This document shows positions 1-13,277 of a DNA stretch of 64,000 nucleotides, in pieces. The translations under genes were made by a program, and so were the position numbers. Positions within the stretch are counted from its first letter, which is position 1. The number at the start of each line of letters is the position of its first letter. Location of the stretch: the NCBI RefSeq assembly GCF_910589235.1, contig NC_060967.1, positions 1,042,501-1,106,500 of the forward strand. Direction: 5' to 3'. The DNA comes from Vespa crabro (Eukaryota; Arthropoda; Insecta; Hymenoptera; Vespidae). The notes below the pieces were generated by a model that did no database searches, was not told the DNA's origin, and saw only the letters and a list, made by a program, of their open reading frames with translations.

Positions 1-1309
1 AGATGAACCACCCCCCCCTCCCTACCCCCTACCCCTGTGTCTTCTTCTTCTAATCCTACTAAATGAACCGATTGTTATTCTTTTCTTCGTTTCTTCCTCT
101 TCTTCTTTTTCTTTTCCTTTTATATCTGTTGTTTTCTTTTCCTATTTTTTTTTTCTTCTTCTTCTCCTTCTTCTTCTTTTTTGTCGACAATCACGCGAAT
201 TCGTGTTCTACCTGACGACGGGGAAAAAGAAGTATTTAAAAAAAAAAGAAAAAAAAAAAAAAAATAATATATATATACATATATTTATATTTATATACCA
301 TTGCCAGTGAATAAAAGTCGATTACCTTGAGAGAAAGAGATGGAGTAGGAGAAAAGGAAGGAAGAAAGAAAGAAAAAAATGAAAAGAAAGAAATTGAACG
401 AATGATACTTGATTTAAAATGAAAACTTTAAAAGGATTAAACAAAAAATACAACGGACAGGCAATTAAGTCAATGATCATTAATAATATAAATTCAAATG
501 CTCGAAAATCCTTTGCCTAATCGAGTTTTTACTCCGTGAAAATATTGCTGTAAGAATTTTGCTACGTTCGCGTATCAAATATAGTTTTATAACTATAAAC
601 TACCGAAGATCGAGGGTAGGTATACGAAGGGATGAGAGAGAGGGGAAAACTTTCGGTCATTAAAATATAAACGAATGGCTTCTGGTTCTCGCCAGTTCGT
701 AATTCTCCGCAAAATCGCTACTATTATTGAGGAAATTGTTACTATGAGGAAACAAAAAAAAAAAAAAAAAAAACAAATAAAAGCGAAACAAAATGAAATA
801 TAATAAAAAAAAAAGAGAGAGAGAGAGAGAGGAAGAGAGAGAGAATAAGAAGAAAAAAAAAAAAAGAAAAATTGAATACAAACGTAAAATAATAAAAGCT
901 CCGTTCCATTTCGACGTGAAAATGCGTTCATAAAAAGTGCGATCGTGCGTCTATTAAAAAAAAAAAAAAAAAAAATAATAATAATAATAAAAAAAAAAAA
1001 TAAAAATAAAAACGCAAACGATCCAAACGCGACAAATTTTTCTCAACGTAATTATTAACCGACGAAACGTTTTCGTTCGAAGTTTATGTATAAAAAGGAA
1101 AAAAGAAAAAAGAAAAAAAAAAATAAGAAAAACAACAAGTTTTATAAACATGATGAGGGTGTATGAGTTCGCTGACGAGTATCATACACGTGCAAAGCGC
1201 GTAGGAGTACACACAGAGTAAACTGTTAGCACGTGGCAAAGAGCCGTCGTATCAAACGGAGATACGTAGATAGAAAGAGAGTGAGAGAGAAAGAGATAGA
1301 GAAAGAAAG

Positions 1310-1366
<57 letters not shown>
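1310..1366. repeat. (GA)n microsatellite
   Basis: Uninterrupted GA dinucleotide repeat next to shorter GA-rich sequence starting near 1270. It is one of several dozen (GA)n or (TC)n tracts in the window. Confidence 0.9.
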
Positions 1367-1368
<2 letters not shown>

Positions 1369-1576
1369 AACGCACGTAACTATTGTAAGGAGAAGCATTT
1401 CTGGTGAATCACAATGTTGTTACCGGATCGCTCTGGTTTCGTCAGTCCATTCACCAATCCGCAATTTGTACACCGGTTCGAGCCAGTAAATCGACGACAG
1501 ACAGTCTTATACGACTTGATTAGCAGCTACCGGTTTCTCGTATACCTGAACGTCAATGCGATAAAGAGAGAAAGAG

Positions 1577-1695
1577 ATGAATGGATGGATGGATGGATGG
1601 ATGGATGGATGGATGGATGGATGAATGAATTAATGAATGAATTAATGGATGGATGAATGAATGAATTAATGGATGGGTGGGTGGGTGGATGGATG
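1577..1695. repeat. ATGG/ATGA tetranucleotide tract
   Basis: Tandem ATGG units degrade into ATGA and GTGG variants. Both strands stay open because the units contain few stop codons, which explains the spurious Met-Asp-Gly-Trp and Ile-His-Pro-Ser frames. Confidence 0.9.
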
Positions 1696-2213
1696 AATGG
1701 ATAGATAGAGATAAAGAGATAAAGAGAGCAAGAGGTAGAAAGAGAGAGAGAGAGAGAGAGAGAAAATTTATACAGTTCTTTGCAAAAGTAATCAATGACA
1801 TCTCACCTCCGAGGATTTAACAAACGATTTGGCAAACGTTCGCCATTTCTATCCCTACAAATTATCTCACTTTCAATTTTTATTAATCTACCCGTTGCTT
1901 CATTATAATAATTAAAAAAAAAAAAAAAAAAAAAAGAAAGAATTGAAATAATATAAGATCGTCGAATAATAGGATCCTGAAAGGATCTTCGAGTATCATA
2001 GACTCATTCGAATTTAATTTATCTAAATTTATTTTATTAATCTTCGAATCTATTAAAGGATTTCCGATTAAAAAAATTAATATATATTATATAGAAAACG
2101 ATGATGTGTATAAGAGTAATCAAAATGATAGTATCTCTCTCCTTCGTCTCCTCTCATCCTCTCTCTCTCTCTCTATCTCATATCTCTATTTCTCTTTCTC
2201 ACATCTTCTCTTC

Positions 2214-2215
<2 letters not shown>

Positions 2216-2287
<72 letters not shown>
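2216..2287. repeat. (TC)n microsatellite
   Basis: About 35 TC units, preceded by imperfect TC-rich sequence from about 2140. Confidence 0.9.
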
Positions 2288-2291
<4 letters not shown>

Positions 2292-3447
2292 AGTCCTGTC
2301 ATTCATTCAAGTAGTAACAATAAATGTTGTCTCGCGTATCTTAGCCAGTTTTAACCGGAAAAACGGCGACTGGCAGTCTCGTGCGACTCGATAGCGTCGC
2401 CCAACTAAACAAACTTCAGATTGGATGCCCTGGCGTCTTTTGCGAATTACTTACTTGCTTACTTATTTACTTTACTTACTTGCTTGCTTGTTTGGTTACT
2501 CGGTTATTTGTTAACTTGCTTGTTCTATTCTTGACAGTTCAATTTCAATCTCACATGCTGCGTTAACGGTAAACGAACACCTTCATTGTATATCGTCTCT
2601 CATGTCAAAGGTTTCGTTTCTCATTGACCCTAACGAGAACCCTCTACGAACCCCAATTTCGAACCTTTACGAAACTCAGTGAGCTTTGCTTTAACCTATA
2701 TACCGTCATCCCGTAACGTTCTCGCATTGTCCCGTTATTTGGATATTTCTAAAATCTCGTATATTAAAATTTATTCATTCTTTGACACAATCAATGAATA
2801 AACTGAATTATCCTTGAGTTAATCGTTCGACGTACTTTTCTTTTTTTTTTTCTTTTTCTCTTCCTTCCACTATTTAGTAAGTATAACAATGTGATAGAAA
2901 ATTAGAAGAGAGAGAGAGAGAGAGAGAGAGAATGGTGTGTTGAGTGTATGTCTTGTACTTTGACAAAGAATAGGATGCTGACGACATCAAACAGGGGAAG
3001 GGGGATGGGAGTTAGTTCTTCACGTTCTCGAGAGTTAACGCGAGAATGGACGCAACCAGGACGATCGATCTGGAGGAATTGTATCGGCGGGGGAGGGAAA
3101 GGGATGGGTGGTCTTATCACGACTCAGCAAACTGCTTCTCGATAACAGCTCCGTTCGTTTGGAAAACCAATGACCCTAATCATCAACCTCCTATCGATAC
3201 ATATATATACATGCAAGAGACTATATAGGGTTGATTTTGTTCTTTTTAATGATTTGTAAGATTTGTTCTTTTTATCGAAATATGAAGGACAGTCGAGAGT
3301 TGTTGGTATTTTTGTAAAAATAATTCAAAGAATGACTATTACCTTTTATCAACTTTTTAGGAATGAGCCAGAAAAATTAAGGATTAAAAACAAAAAAAAA
3401 AAAATAAGAAAAAAATATATAAATATATAGAGAGAAAGAGAGAAATA

Positions 3448-3479
<32 letters not shown>

Positions 3480-3688
3480 AAAAGTTACGCATTCCGCGTG
3501 CTCACTCGTGTCTATGGTGACCGTGACTGTATCTGCGTCGGAGGAAGAGACACATTATACTTAATCTACCTCTGGCTCCGCTCTACTCTGCTCCGCTCCG
3601 CTCTTACTCCTACTTCGTGTTTCGCGAGCGTGATGCGACTATGATGTGAGTAAAAAGAAAAACGGAGAGATGGAGGGAGGGAGAAAAG

Positions 3689-3720
<32 letters not shown>

Positions 3721-3738
3721 TAGATAAAGAGATGGATA

Positions 3739-3800
<62 letters not shown>

Positions 3801-3831
3801 TATAAAGCAGATCGGAGCCAGTGACTCATTC
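3801..3831 (+). promoter_or_regulatory. Possible TATA/initiator core promoter
   Basis: A TATAAAG at 3801-3807 follows a long GA tract. It is followed by TGACTCA at 3822-3828 (AP-1 type site) and TCATTC at 3826-3831, which fits the insect initiator TCAKTY. The TATA-to-initiator distance (about 27 bases) is slightly short. A GT donor-like GTATGT occurs at about 3860. No coding sequence follows that I recognise, so a chance match in unique sequence is quite possible. Confidence 0.2.
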
Positions 3832-4436
3832 CTACCGCGTTCAAAACACTTTTACACCCGGTATGTATGCGTGTATATGTATGTATGCGTGTATGTGTAT
3901 ATTTATACATGTGTATACATATGTATGTAATGTTACCGCTTTACGTGCCCACATATCGCGTTTATAAACTCGAAGAAGACAAGTGCATATAGCGAGAGAT
4001 AAAGAAAAAGAAAAAAAGAGAGAGTGAGAGAGAAAAGAAAGATATAGCATTTAACGTTTATGGTATTTTAATGACATTAGTTGATAACTTTATGTACATA
4101 CGAATGAAAGAAGTTAATGATATATCTCCTAATCTCTTTATCTTAATTTATATTTTCTTATTTCCCTAAGACGAGGACGTAGAGACGAAAAAAGACGCAG
4201 AGAATGAGAGAGAGGGAGGGAGGGAGAGATATATATATATATATATATTAAAATTAACAATGCTGATAAAACATATCACAAAAAAAAAGAAAAAAAAAAA
4301 TATGACTTCGTCACTTGATTTCACGATTAAAAATTCAAATTAAAATTAAAAGTTATCGTGTATATATACACACACATACACACGTACGAGCGATGATATT
4401 AATTTTATTTAAAATTTTAATCATAAAATCAACACG

Positions 4437-4473
<37 letters not shown>

Positions 4474-4790
4474 GTACGTATGTATGTATGTTTATTACAT
4501 ATATACATATATACACCGATAATTGAAAATGATTAATCCCTAATAGATGCAAATGAAGAGAGAGAAAGAAAGAGAGAGGGAGAGACCTCCATAAAAATGA
4601 GGATGCACCTGTGTATGCGTAGAAACGATCAAAACTCATGAAATGATTGTATACTATTAATTTACAATAGGAAAAAAAAAAATTACGATAAAATGAGAGA
4701 TAGATAGATAAGGAGAAAGAGGAGAAATAAAAAAAAGGAGACAGACAGACAAGTAGGCAGGCAGGCAAGCAGACATACATACAGACAAAT

Positions 4791-4804
4791 AGGCAGATAG
4801 ATAA

Positions 4805-4841
<37 letters not shown>

Positions 4842-4842
4842 C
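4791..4842. repeat. (GATA)n tetranucleotide repeat
   Basis: About twelve GATA units, preceded by CAGA/GGCA-type degenerate tetranucleotides from about 4740. Confidence 0.9.
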
Positions 4843-7144
4843 AGGTAGAGAGTGGGCGTGTAGTTTCGACCCAGGAACAATCATTTAACCGACTCGAACA
4901 TTAACTCTGCCTTGCAATGATGCCTGACATCACACACAATGTTAGATGAAACATTAGGGCAATGTTAGGCACGACGTGAGAGCAAAATGTTCGACTGATA
5001 TGGTCGAATGAACTTTTGCTTGCTTGCTTACTCGCTCACACTCACGTACACACGCATACACACACCCGAGGTTATTGTGCATCATTAAGGCGCGTTAACA
5101 GCGACGTTTCTAATACATATATATATATATATATGCATGCATGCACACATACACATACATATATACATACATATATGACGACTTAAGGTCAGGTGTATGA
5201 GAAAGACGTCAACGTTCTGACCTCCTCGACGAAATCTTCACATCATTTATTAAAAATCCTTTTAATCGTTCAATAATAATAATTATTATAATAATCCATA
5301 ATAATAAGAAATCCTTATCCCCTCCATTCACCACGATTCAGTCACAATTTAAAAATATCCGACGTGCAAATATAATTTGTCTGTTTGCATTGAGTTTCAA
5401 GCACGCTATGTAAATTCGAATGAAAAAATAACTTTCGTAAATACTTTTGAACTTATCCAACGAATCGATTGATTTCAAATTTATTTTAATTAAAATAATA
5501 AAAATCCATCGGGCGTTTTTTTCTATCTTTTTTTTTTTGTTTATTTTTTGTGTTTTTTCTTTTTTTTTCTAACGATCGAACGAATCGCTAATAAATACGT
5601 CTAACGCGCGAAGAATTTATCGAACTACATCAAATGTTTCATGAATTTAGAAAATTTTACAATGTTATAAAATTTATTTAGAATATATTATTTAAAATTT
5701 TTCAAATATTAAAGTAATGAATTAAATCGTAATTAAGTAGATATTAAGAGTTAAATATGTATATTATCGAACGTTAATTGTCAAAAAAAAAAAAAAATTA
5801 ATTATCTTAAAAAAAGAAAAGAGAAAAAAAAAAGGAAAAATCAAACGTTAATTATCATACGAAAATGTATGAAAATAATAAAATGATATTAATTTTTTCT
5901 AATACTTCATAAAATTCTCGTTCGAACTTTTTAAACTAGAATAGAAAGTAGACCCGATAAAATTATTACTAAAGGTACGAGCTTATCTAATATTCGTTCA
6001 CGTGAACAGAGGAAATACATATATATATATACATATATATATTTCCAAGATTAAGAAAGAGAAATTATAGCTGGTGTTAGGAAGAGTATATAATCTTCCT
6101 TCTTATCGTCTTTTTTTGCTCTTCCAAAAAACTTGGCGACTTAGCGAAGCCACTAAATTAACGGAGCTAAATTAATATAAGAAATATTCATTACACTTTT
6201 TTTATTCTCGATCATCCTTCGAGAAACTTAGATGAAGATGAAAAAAAAAAGAAAAATAAAAAAAAAGAAAAAGAAAAATTCAAGAAAAAAAAAAAAAAAT
6301 ATTCGAAACTATCGATAGAAATTAATTTATCGCAATAATACGAACAAACTTTTAATTACTATGTATTATTTCTATTAATACGTAAATAAACTAAGTTAGC
6401 CAATTCTATAAATATGTGCTTAGTAATCAATATACTCTGTGAAAATTTATCTTCTTCTTCTTCTTCCTTAAACATCGAGAAAACGCGATGAATATTTTAA
6501 AAAGAGATAAAATTAAAGAAAAATAAAGATAAAGATAGAGAGATAAAGAAAAAGAGAGGGAGAGAGAGAAATAAAGACGAACTAGAAACTTAACAAGACA
6601 AGACTAACGAACCGTCTTCGAGCTCGCATCTCTCTCATCGTTTCACGGATGGCACATGAATGCATAGGAACGGGAGAGCATGCTTTAAACTAAGCTAATT
6701 AGAACTAACGAGTTTGCAAATCGTTTCAAAAGCGGTCGTCGCTCCGCGTAATATTTCTTAAAGCTTTATAGCCAGTCAAAATAAAGCATAAGTTTTTACG
6801 TTTAGATAACTTACGTTAAAACCCTTTTATTCGACGAAGTTGAGAGAAAAAAAAAAAGAAAAGGATTAAAAATTTTAAATAGAGAAAATTAAAGAGGAAA
6901 AGAAAACTTCAATTTTTTCAACTTTTTGGAAAATGTCGGCGATCTTTAAAATATGTTTAACGCTGCATAAAAAAAAAAAAAAAAAAAAAAAAAGAAAATT
7001 TCAGCGAAACCGTGCAACGTGATTAAGTAAAATCATAGATTTTTAATCCACTTAATCTCGAAAGAATTAATCGATAACGATTTAACATATCGCTTTCACG
7101 TTTTATTAACGCGAGATACAATATATCCAATGTCTAATTGTCCT

Positions 7145-7182
7145 CTTAATCGTTTGACTGCTGCGGGCGCATATATGCGTCC
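7145..7182. mobile_element. Possible piggyBac-like terminal fragment with palindrome
   Basis: TTAATCGTTTGACTGCTGC is followed by GGGCGCATATATGCGTCC at 7165-7182, an 18-base palindrome with one G:T wobble pair. The layout (TTAA, then CGTTTGACTGC, then a GC-rich palindrome around ATATAT) recalls ends of piggyBac-like elements. No transposase and no second end were found, so this is a weak call. Confidence 0.25.
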
Positions 7183-8189
7183 AGCGAAAGTTTTGATTAT
7201 TTACTATCGTCTCATGTGTATGTGATATGTCCAATATCTATGGAATAATAGATCGGTATTTATTTTTATTAATTATTTCTGATTAAATCACGATTCTTAT
7301 AGATAACGCTATAAGGAACTTTGATGATGTTTTTTTTTTCCCCTTTTGATCTACATTTTTTTTTCTTCTTTATTTCTTTTTTTTTGTCGCATGCCACTCA
7401 CGCGAAGCGTTTCAAAGCTTAGAACAGCTCGCAGTAAAAGGATTAAGAAGAAGAAAAAAAAAGAAAAAGAAAAGGAAAAAAAAAAAAGAAAGAAGATAGT
7501 TGTCGAACGCTATTAGCCCAAGCAATTATTCCACGGCCAACAGTCTCGAGGTTGAAAAAAAGAAGAGAGAAAGAGAGATGAAGAAAAAAAAAAAAAAAAA
7601 GAAATAAATGACTTATGGCTTACATCAACATAGTTCGAAGCATATTATCGGTGATAGTGCGTGACCAGAAAGGTAAATGAAGGAGAGAGAGAGGGAGAGA
7701 CTGTGCAACGCAAAGCGTTCGTTCGTGTTCTTACGTAACGATTCCATTAGCATCATCAACCTATAGGTATAATATTATTATGGTAGAAGAGAATCGATAT
7801 AAAGTAAATTCCTCGAGCAAACGATAATACGTTGATAAAGCACGAATCGCTGTCTTTTTTATTTTTTTTTTCTTTCTTCTTCTTCTTCTTTTTTTTTTTT
7901 TTGTTTTCTTTTTTTCTTTATTTTTTTTTATACTTGGCGCTGCCATTTCGCCTTTAAATGAAATTCTTCCTCGTTCAGGAATGTTCGAGGAGGTGAGGGT
8001 GAAGGGGTTATGAGGGTTTTCCATGAGGGGGAGGGATAAAGTTTTTGAAAAATTTGTTTATTACCAATCGAAATTTCGTACTACCAAACGTATATTGTGT
8101 GCGCTCTCTCTCTCTCTCTTTTTTTTTCTTTCTCTCTCTTATCAATAATAAAGATGAACAATCGGCTTTCTCTTTGTTTGAGACCTTAC

Positions 8190-8227
<38 letters not shown>

Positions 8228-8280
8228 GAGAGAAAAAGAAAAAGAAGAAAAAAAAATTGGATATTCGTTTGAAAAAAAAA

Positions 8281-8282
<2 letters not shown>

Positions 8283-8320
<38 letters not shown>

Positions 8321-8354
8321 TTTGTCGAGAATCCTTTCAATGTTATATTCGTTG

Positions 8355-8402
<48 letters not shown>
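8283..8402. repeat. Two (AT)n tracts
   Basis: (AT)n tracts at about 8286-8312 and 8358-8401 flank a short unique stretch. Just upstream a TC-rich tract (8104-8140) faces a GA-rich tract (8196-8223), forming a loose inverted pair. Confidence 0.85.
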
Positions 8403-8406
<4 letters not shown>

Positions 8407-9400
8407 CACCTCTCGACGAGGATTCAAACGTGAATTGATTGAAGTGGACGACATTTTCTGGTACACCCAGGAGTTATTTCTCAGACGAGAAATGAAAGAA
8501 GACAAAAAAGAAAAAAAAGAAAAAAAAAAGAAAAGAAACGAATAAAATAAAAAAAATTTTAATAAATAAATAAATGAAAAAAAGAAAAATGGAAAAGAGC
8601 CAAGTGAGAATTAGAAGCATAGAAGCGTAAAAGCGATGATTTGCACACACTCCTCGTCGTAAAAAATGAAAAAAAAAAAAAAAGAAAAAAAAAAAGAAAA
8701 AAAAACAGACAGAGAAAGAGAGAGAGCCCTTAAGCACGCAATTGCACGAACACTTAATCGTTTCCCCGTTCGAAGAGGAAAAAAAAAATAAATAAATAAA
8801 AAAGAAAAGGAAAGAAAAGAGAAAAAGAAAAAAAAAAAAAAAAAGAACTCGACCAAGTACTTATTGGTCGGAGCCAAAAGTGGGTGATGTTTTTATTTAT
8901 TTATTTCTTTTTTTTTTCTTTTTTATTTCTTTTTCTTTTTGTTTCTTCTTTTCTTTATTATTATTTTTATAATTTTCTTTTTTTTTTTTTCCTTTACAAT
9001 CTTATCTTCCTCTTTCGTCAAAAACTTATCACCTTGATTCTATCTACGAAGAAAAACTTCCAATCGTTCCCGATTTCCCACCCCCATTCCAACCCCCCAA
9101 CTAACCCAACACCGCCTCTCTCCTCCCCCCCCCCTCATCCACCCGCTAATAATAGAAAGTTGTGTGACGATAGTCTGAAGTAGTAGAATGGGCGAGGCGC
9201 AACTCAATCGATTCATATCGAAGTACCTCTATCTAGTACGTGAAAGGCGTTAATGCGATCCTTAGGGATTACTACCCCCATTCCCTTCTTGGCTGCGTTC
9301 CGAAGTACGTAATTAAGAGCAGTCTCTATTTACTTGGCACTCGACTAAATTTACTCGAATCCCTCGAGCACAGCTTGGCGGCTCGGCACACTGCTCGGCT

Positions 9401-9437
9401 TGAATCGAATCGAATCGAATCGAATCGAATCGAATCG
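9401..9437. repeat. (GAATC)n pentanucleotide repeat, 7 copies
   Basis: Seven perfect tandem GAATC units inside an otherwise unique, CpG-containing stretch (9180-9500). The only coding potential is Arg-Ile-Glu-Ser-Asn repeats. Confidence 0.9.
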
Positions 9438-10477
9438 TTTCCACGCTTAAGATATTTATTTTCTTTATATATTCGCCTAGGATACAACGTATGGGATGAT
9501 GTCTACTGTGAGATAAGAAAAAAAAAAAAAAAAAAAGAAAGAAATCTAACACCCTTTAATCCATCACAAATCCATCAAACCACTGTTGTACGTGTGCCAC
9601 ATAACTATACGTTTACTATACCACTCTTCACTGCTTTACATATTTTTTTTTTTCTTTTTTTTTTTTTTTTATACTGGATATCTTCACTGAAATGTTCTTT
9701 GGATAAAAAGAAAAAAAGAAAGGAAGAAAAAGAAATTAAATAAATTAAAAAATATAATGAATAAATGATCAACGTTAAAAGGGATCTATATCATTGGATT
9801 TTTATGCAAGGATCTTTCTTTCATGTTTAACGATACATATTAAATGTATGTATCTATGTAAATGCATAATAGATGTATGCATAAGTATATACGAAAATTG
9901 TATTATCCATGGGAATAAAGAAGGCACATGTGGATGAATACAATTGTTACTCTAATGCATCCACGATTCCTAACTCTCGACCTTCGACTTTTCGAAACCA
10001 TCATTCACGAGATACATTTGACCTTTCAAATTCAATCCTATTCCAAGATATCCTTTTGATTCCTTAACGAAAACATATCCTTAACATGTTTTCTATCTCT
10101 ATCTCTATCTCTTCTATTCCCTTTCTCAAACCTCCTAATCTCTATTAGCTAACCCATATAAACCAGAGAATCCCTATCCACCTTTCCTATTTTACTTTGG
10201 CAATCGAAAGAAATGAAAAAGGGAAACAAAATGGTAATGCATTTTCTGTTTGCCATTTCTTTTTTCTTCTTCTACTTCTTTCGTTTTTTTTCTTTCTTTT
10301 TTTCTTTTTTTCTTTTTTTCATCCTCTCTTTAAGCATCCACCGATGCTTATCTCTGGTTTCATTAATCAAATACAAACGACACGAATTAAATGCGTTCTC
10401 TCACGTTTATCAACATACTTACAGACAAATATATGTATTTACAAATGTGTGTATGTATGTATGTATATATGTACGTA

Positions 10478-10508
<31 letters not shown>

Positions 10509-10929
10509 TTATAAACTGTGGATCCTTATCTATGCTATACCACTTGGAAACCCTGGATTAAATGATATGAAAGAGAGTGAAGGAAAAAAAGTAAAAAGGA
10601 AAAAAAGAAAAGGAAAGAAAGAAAAAGGTGTTGCGATAAAAATATTCTTCTTTTCTTTTTCTTTTCCTTTTCTTTTTTTTTTTTTTTTTTCTTTTCTTTT
10701 TGTCCTTCATCTACAAACTCTGCACGATTTGAATTTCATATTTTATCGTACCAGCGAATGCGGATAAACGAACGAAATTGTTTCATACGTAAGAGTATGA
10801 AACACCGTGGTTGTATGTGTATGTGTGAGTAAAGAAATTCGATTTAACTAAATGGATAAAATAAAATTTTGAATAAAATATAACAAGGTGGCCCGAGGAA
10901 GAAGAAGATGAAGAGGAAGAAATTAAAAG

Positions 10930-10961
<32 letters not shown>

Positions 10962-11797
10962 GAAAAAAAGGGAGCAAAAAGTTTCTGGGTAATATTAGAA
11001 ACAAATGGATTTCATTTTCTTAACCCAATTCTTTCTTCTTTTTTTACTATTGTAAACAATTTTGCTGATTTATTCAATTTGAGAATAAAAATATATACTT
11101 GACGAGTATCGAAGAAATAAAAGAAAAAAATGAAAAAAAATAAACAAATAAACAAACAGGCTAACAAAAAAAAAAAAATTCCTAAATAAATATCGATTAT
11201 TATTATCTCGAGACACTATTGATCCTTAAATTTCTTTTTTTTTTTTCGTCGCATTGCCAAAACAATTTTCTCTCGTATGATCTACAAAAAAAAAAAAAAA
11301 AAAAAGAGAGAAACAAGAAGAAAAAAAAGAAACAAAAACGAAAAAAAAAAGAAAAGAGATTTGTCGCAAAAGAAAGATCGATAAATCCGATTGATCATTA
11401 AATCTAAAACGTAAGGGAATCTTTGATAAGTCCTGCAGTTTGCGTTAGGAACAACGTTGACAAGTAAGTAAATTGTAAGCAGAAAAAAAAACAGAAAAAA
11501 AAAGAATTCTTTTTTTTTTTACGACGAATGACGACATTGGTTATTAATCTTTTTCAAGAAAAAGGAAACAACAAGCGCGTAGCCGAGACAACAACAACAG
11601 CAAAGTTCTTGTACGTGAACTCGAACAACGTTTTCCATGCTATACTATTACTCTACGAGGAGCACCACCACCTTTGACCTAGTTTACTTATTCCATTAAC
11701 GTATACGATGGATAACCTTTGCGCTTCCAACGCATAACGATATTAAAATAGCGCTAATTTGTAAACTGATCGAGAGGAAGGATTCTGTAGCTGTAGC

Positions 11798-11799
<2 letters not shown>

Positions 11800-11861
<62 letters not shown>
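11800..11861. repeat. (AT)n microsatellite
   Basis: About 29 AT units, followed by imperfect GATA and AATA units to about 11910. Confidence 0.9.
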
Positions 11862-11862
<1 letters not shown>

Positions 11863-12193
11863 GCATACATAAATAGATAGATAGATAGACAGATAAATAA
11901 ATAAATAAATATATATGGGTATAGATAGATATTAAATGCATTTATAAATATATTATATATGTTTGCGCTCGCGCATTTGCACGTGTATATGTTCACGTGT
12001 TCGCATATGCCTCTCTCTCTCTCACTCTCTCTGTATAGAAGTGTGCGTTCGTTCGAGCTTCATGCTGCAATATAAATTATCTCGAACATCCGTCCATCCA
12101 AATTTATCTATCGACTGGTTCACAATATCCACAACGATATTATTTCAGGAGACTTTACCCTTTTTGATGCAAATAGTTTAAAAACGATCTCCA

Positions 12194-12231
<38 letters not shown>

Positions 12232-12363
12232 GAAAAGTGAGTGCCTATTACGAAAACCATTAACTTAACAAAGTTTTTCCTTTCTTTTTCCTAGTTTTCG
12301 AAACGTCTAGCTACGCAGAGTAGAGATAACCTAGTAGGGTCGATCGAACGAAATTCAATTTAC

Positions 12364-12419
12364 CTTTGGTCCTGGAAAAGTGCTGGGTAAATCGATCCAA
12401 CCTTCCACAGCATCCGGCG
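12364..12419 (-). CDS. Possible internal coding exon, unidentified gene
   Basis: On the minus strand a long pyrimidine tract (about 12437-12475) leads to the first downstream AG, giving an exon of 56 bases that ends in CCAAAG followed by GTAAAT, a good donor. In one frame it reads PDAVEGWIDLPSTFPGPK, protein-like and not repeat-derived; that frame needs an upstream exon ending in phase 1 and leaves in phase 0. A second frame is also open. The exon could belong to the gene that begins at 26571, but that first exon ends in phase 0, so at least one more exon would be needed between them. I do not recognise the family. Confidence 0.35.
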
Positions 12420-13078
12420 CTCGCGCGTTAAGAAAATGCGCGCAAAAAAAAAAAAGGAAGGAAGAAGAAGATAAGAGAGAGAGGGGGGGGGAGAAAAAAA
12501 AGAAAAGGAAAAAAAACCACGAACTCAAAAAAGTAATATACATATATGCCTTAATGATAATTATTGAATATAATAGTTTTAAAATAAATGATAATCATAG
12601 ATTAATTATAAGCTTTAATTAAATCTTCCCAAAAAAAAAAAAAAAAACATATCAAATAAAACATTCCGACGGATATCTATGGATAGATAATCGTAATAAT
12701 ATCAGACATATAACAATTAAAAAAATAACAATACCATATAATAGACAAATAGAGAGAGAGAGAATCGGGAAATGATTCAACGGGAATTACTGGGACGCAA
12801 TTTTTCCTTTTTTTTTTTTTTTTTTTTTTTGTTTTTCGTCCGTCCCATATTGTCGATCCTTGATAATAATAAAAAATAAAAAACAAAAGGAAGGAAGAAG
12901 GAAGGAAGGAAGGAAAAGAAAAAGAAAGAGAAAGAAAGAAAACGATCGTTCCTATTCTTAATAGCTGGTAGAAACTTCGCTTGGAAGCAGTTTGCTTGCA
13001 AGCTCTCGAGCCATTTCGACCTTCTTTCGTAGTACATAGGTCGGTGCAATGGCCAGGCTACGTAGTCGAATGTCTACA

Positions 13079-13090
13079 TAGGTGGCGCTC
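13079..13090 (+). promoter_or_regulatory. Possible insect CTCF-type site
   Basis: TAGGTGGCGCTC matches the core I know for Drosophila CTCF (AGGTGGCGC). It sits in a roughly 150-base unique island (12960-13115) surrounded by simple repeats. A single motif match is weak evidence. Confidence 0.25.
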
Positions 13091-13153
13091 ACGCTAATCA
13101 GCGTGTGCAACCTGAAAGCACTGAAATAAGGAAGCAAGGAAAAGGGGAGGAAA

Positions 13154-13277
13154 GGTAGATAGGTAGGTGGGTATGTGGGTAGGTAGGTAGGTAGATGGGT
13201 AGATAGGTAGGTAGGTAGATGGGTGGGTAGGTAGGTAGGTAGATGGGTAGGTAGGTAGGTAGGTAGGTAGGTAGGTA
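13154..13277. repeat. (GGTA)n/(GGTG)n tetranucleotide array
   Basis: About 30 units of GGTA with GGTG, GATG and GATA variants. The opposite strand is open as Thr-Tyr-Leu-Pro repeats, which is not a real protein. Confidence 0.9.

Larger units (their letters stand above)
1..12363. other. Gene-poor, microsatellite-rich DNA
   Basis: I see no convincing coding exon here. The DNA is AT-rich and interrupted by poly-A/poly-T runs, (GA)n, (TC)n, (AT)n and tetranucleotide repeats. Long frames rich in Ser-Leu, Phe or Tyr-Ile are translations of these repeats. Unique, more CpG-containing islands occur near 1380-1560, 2330-2430, 3490-3640, 3800-3860, 6600-6850 and 9160-9380; they could be regulatory or untranslated exons, but nothing in them is recognisable. 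The stretch may be intron or downstream flank of the minus-strand gene whose first exon lies at 26542-26571. Confidence 0.6.

Noticed and set aside
1470..1485. GGTTCGAGCC resembling a tRNA B box
   Set aside because: No matching A box or cloverleaf could be built around it.
1414..1656. Plus frame starting MLLPDRSGFVSPF
   Set aside because: The first 55 residues are non-repetitive but show no domain, and the frame then runs into the ATGG repeat. I see no splice sites to support an exon.
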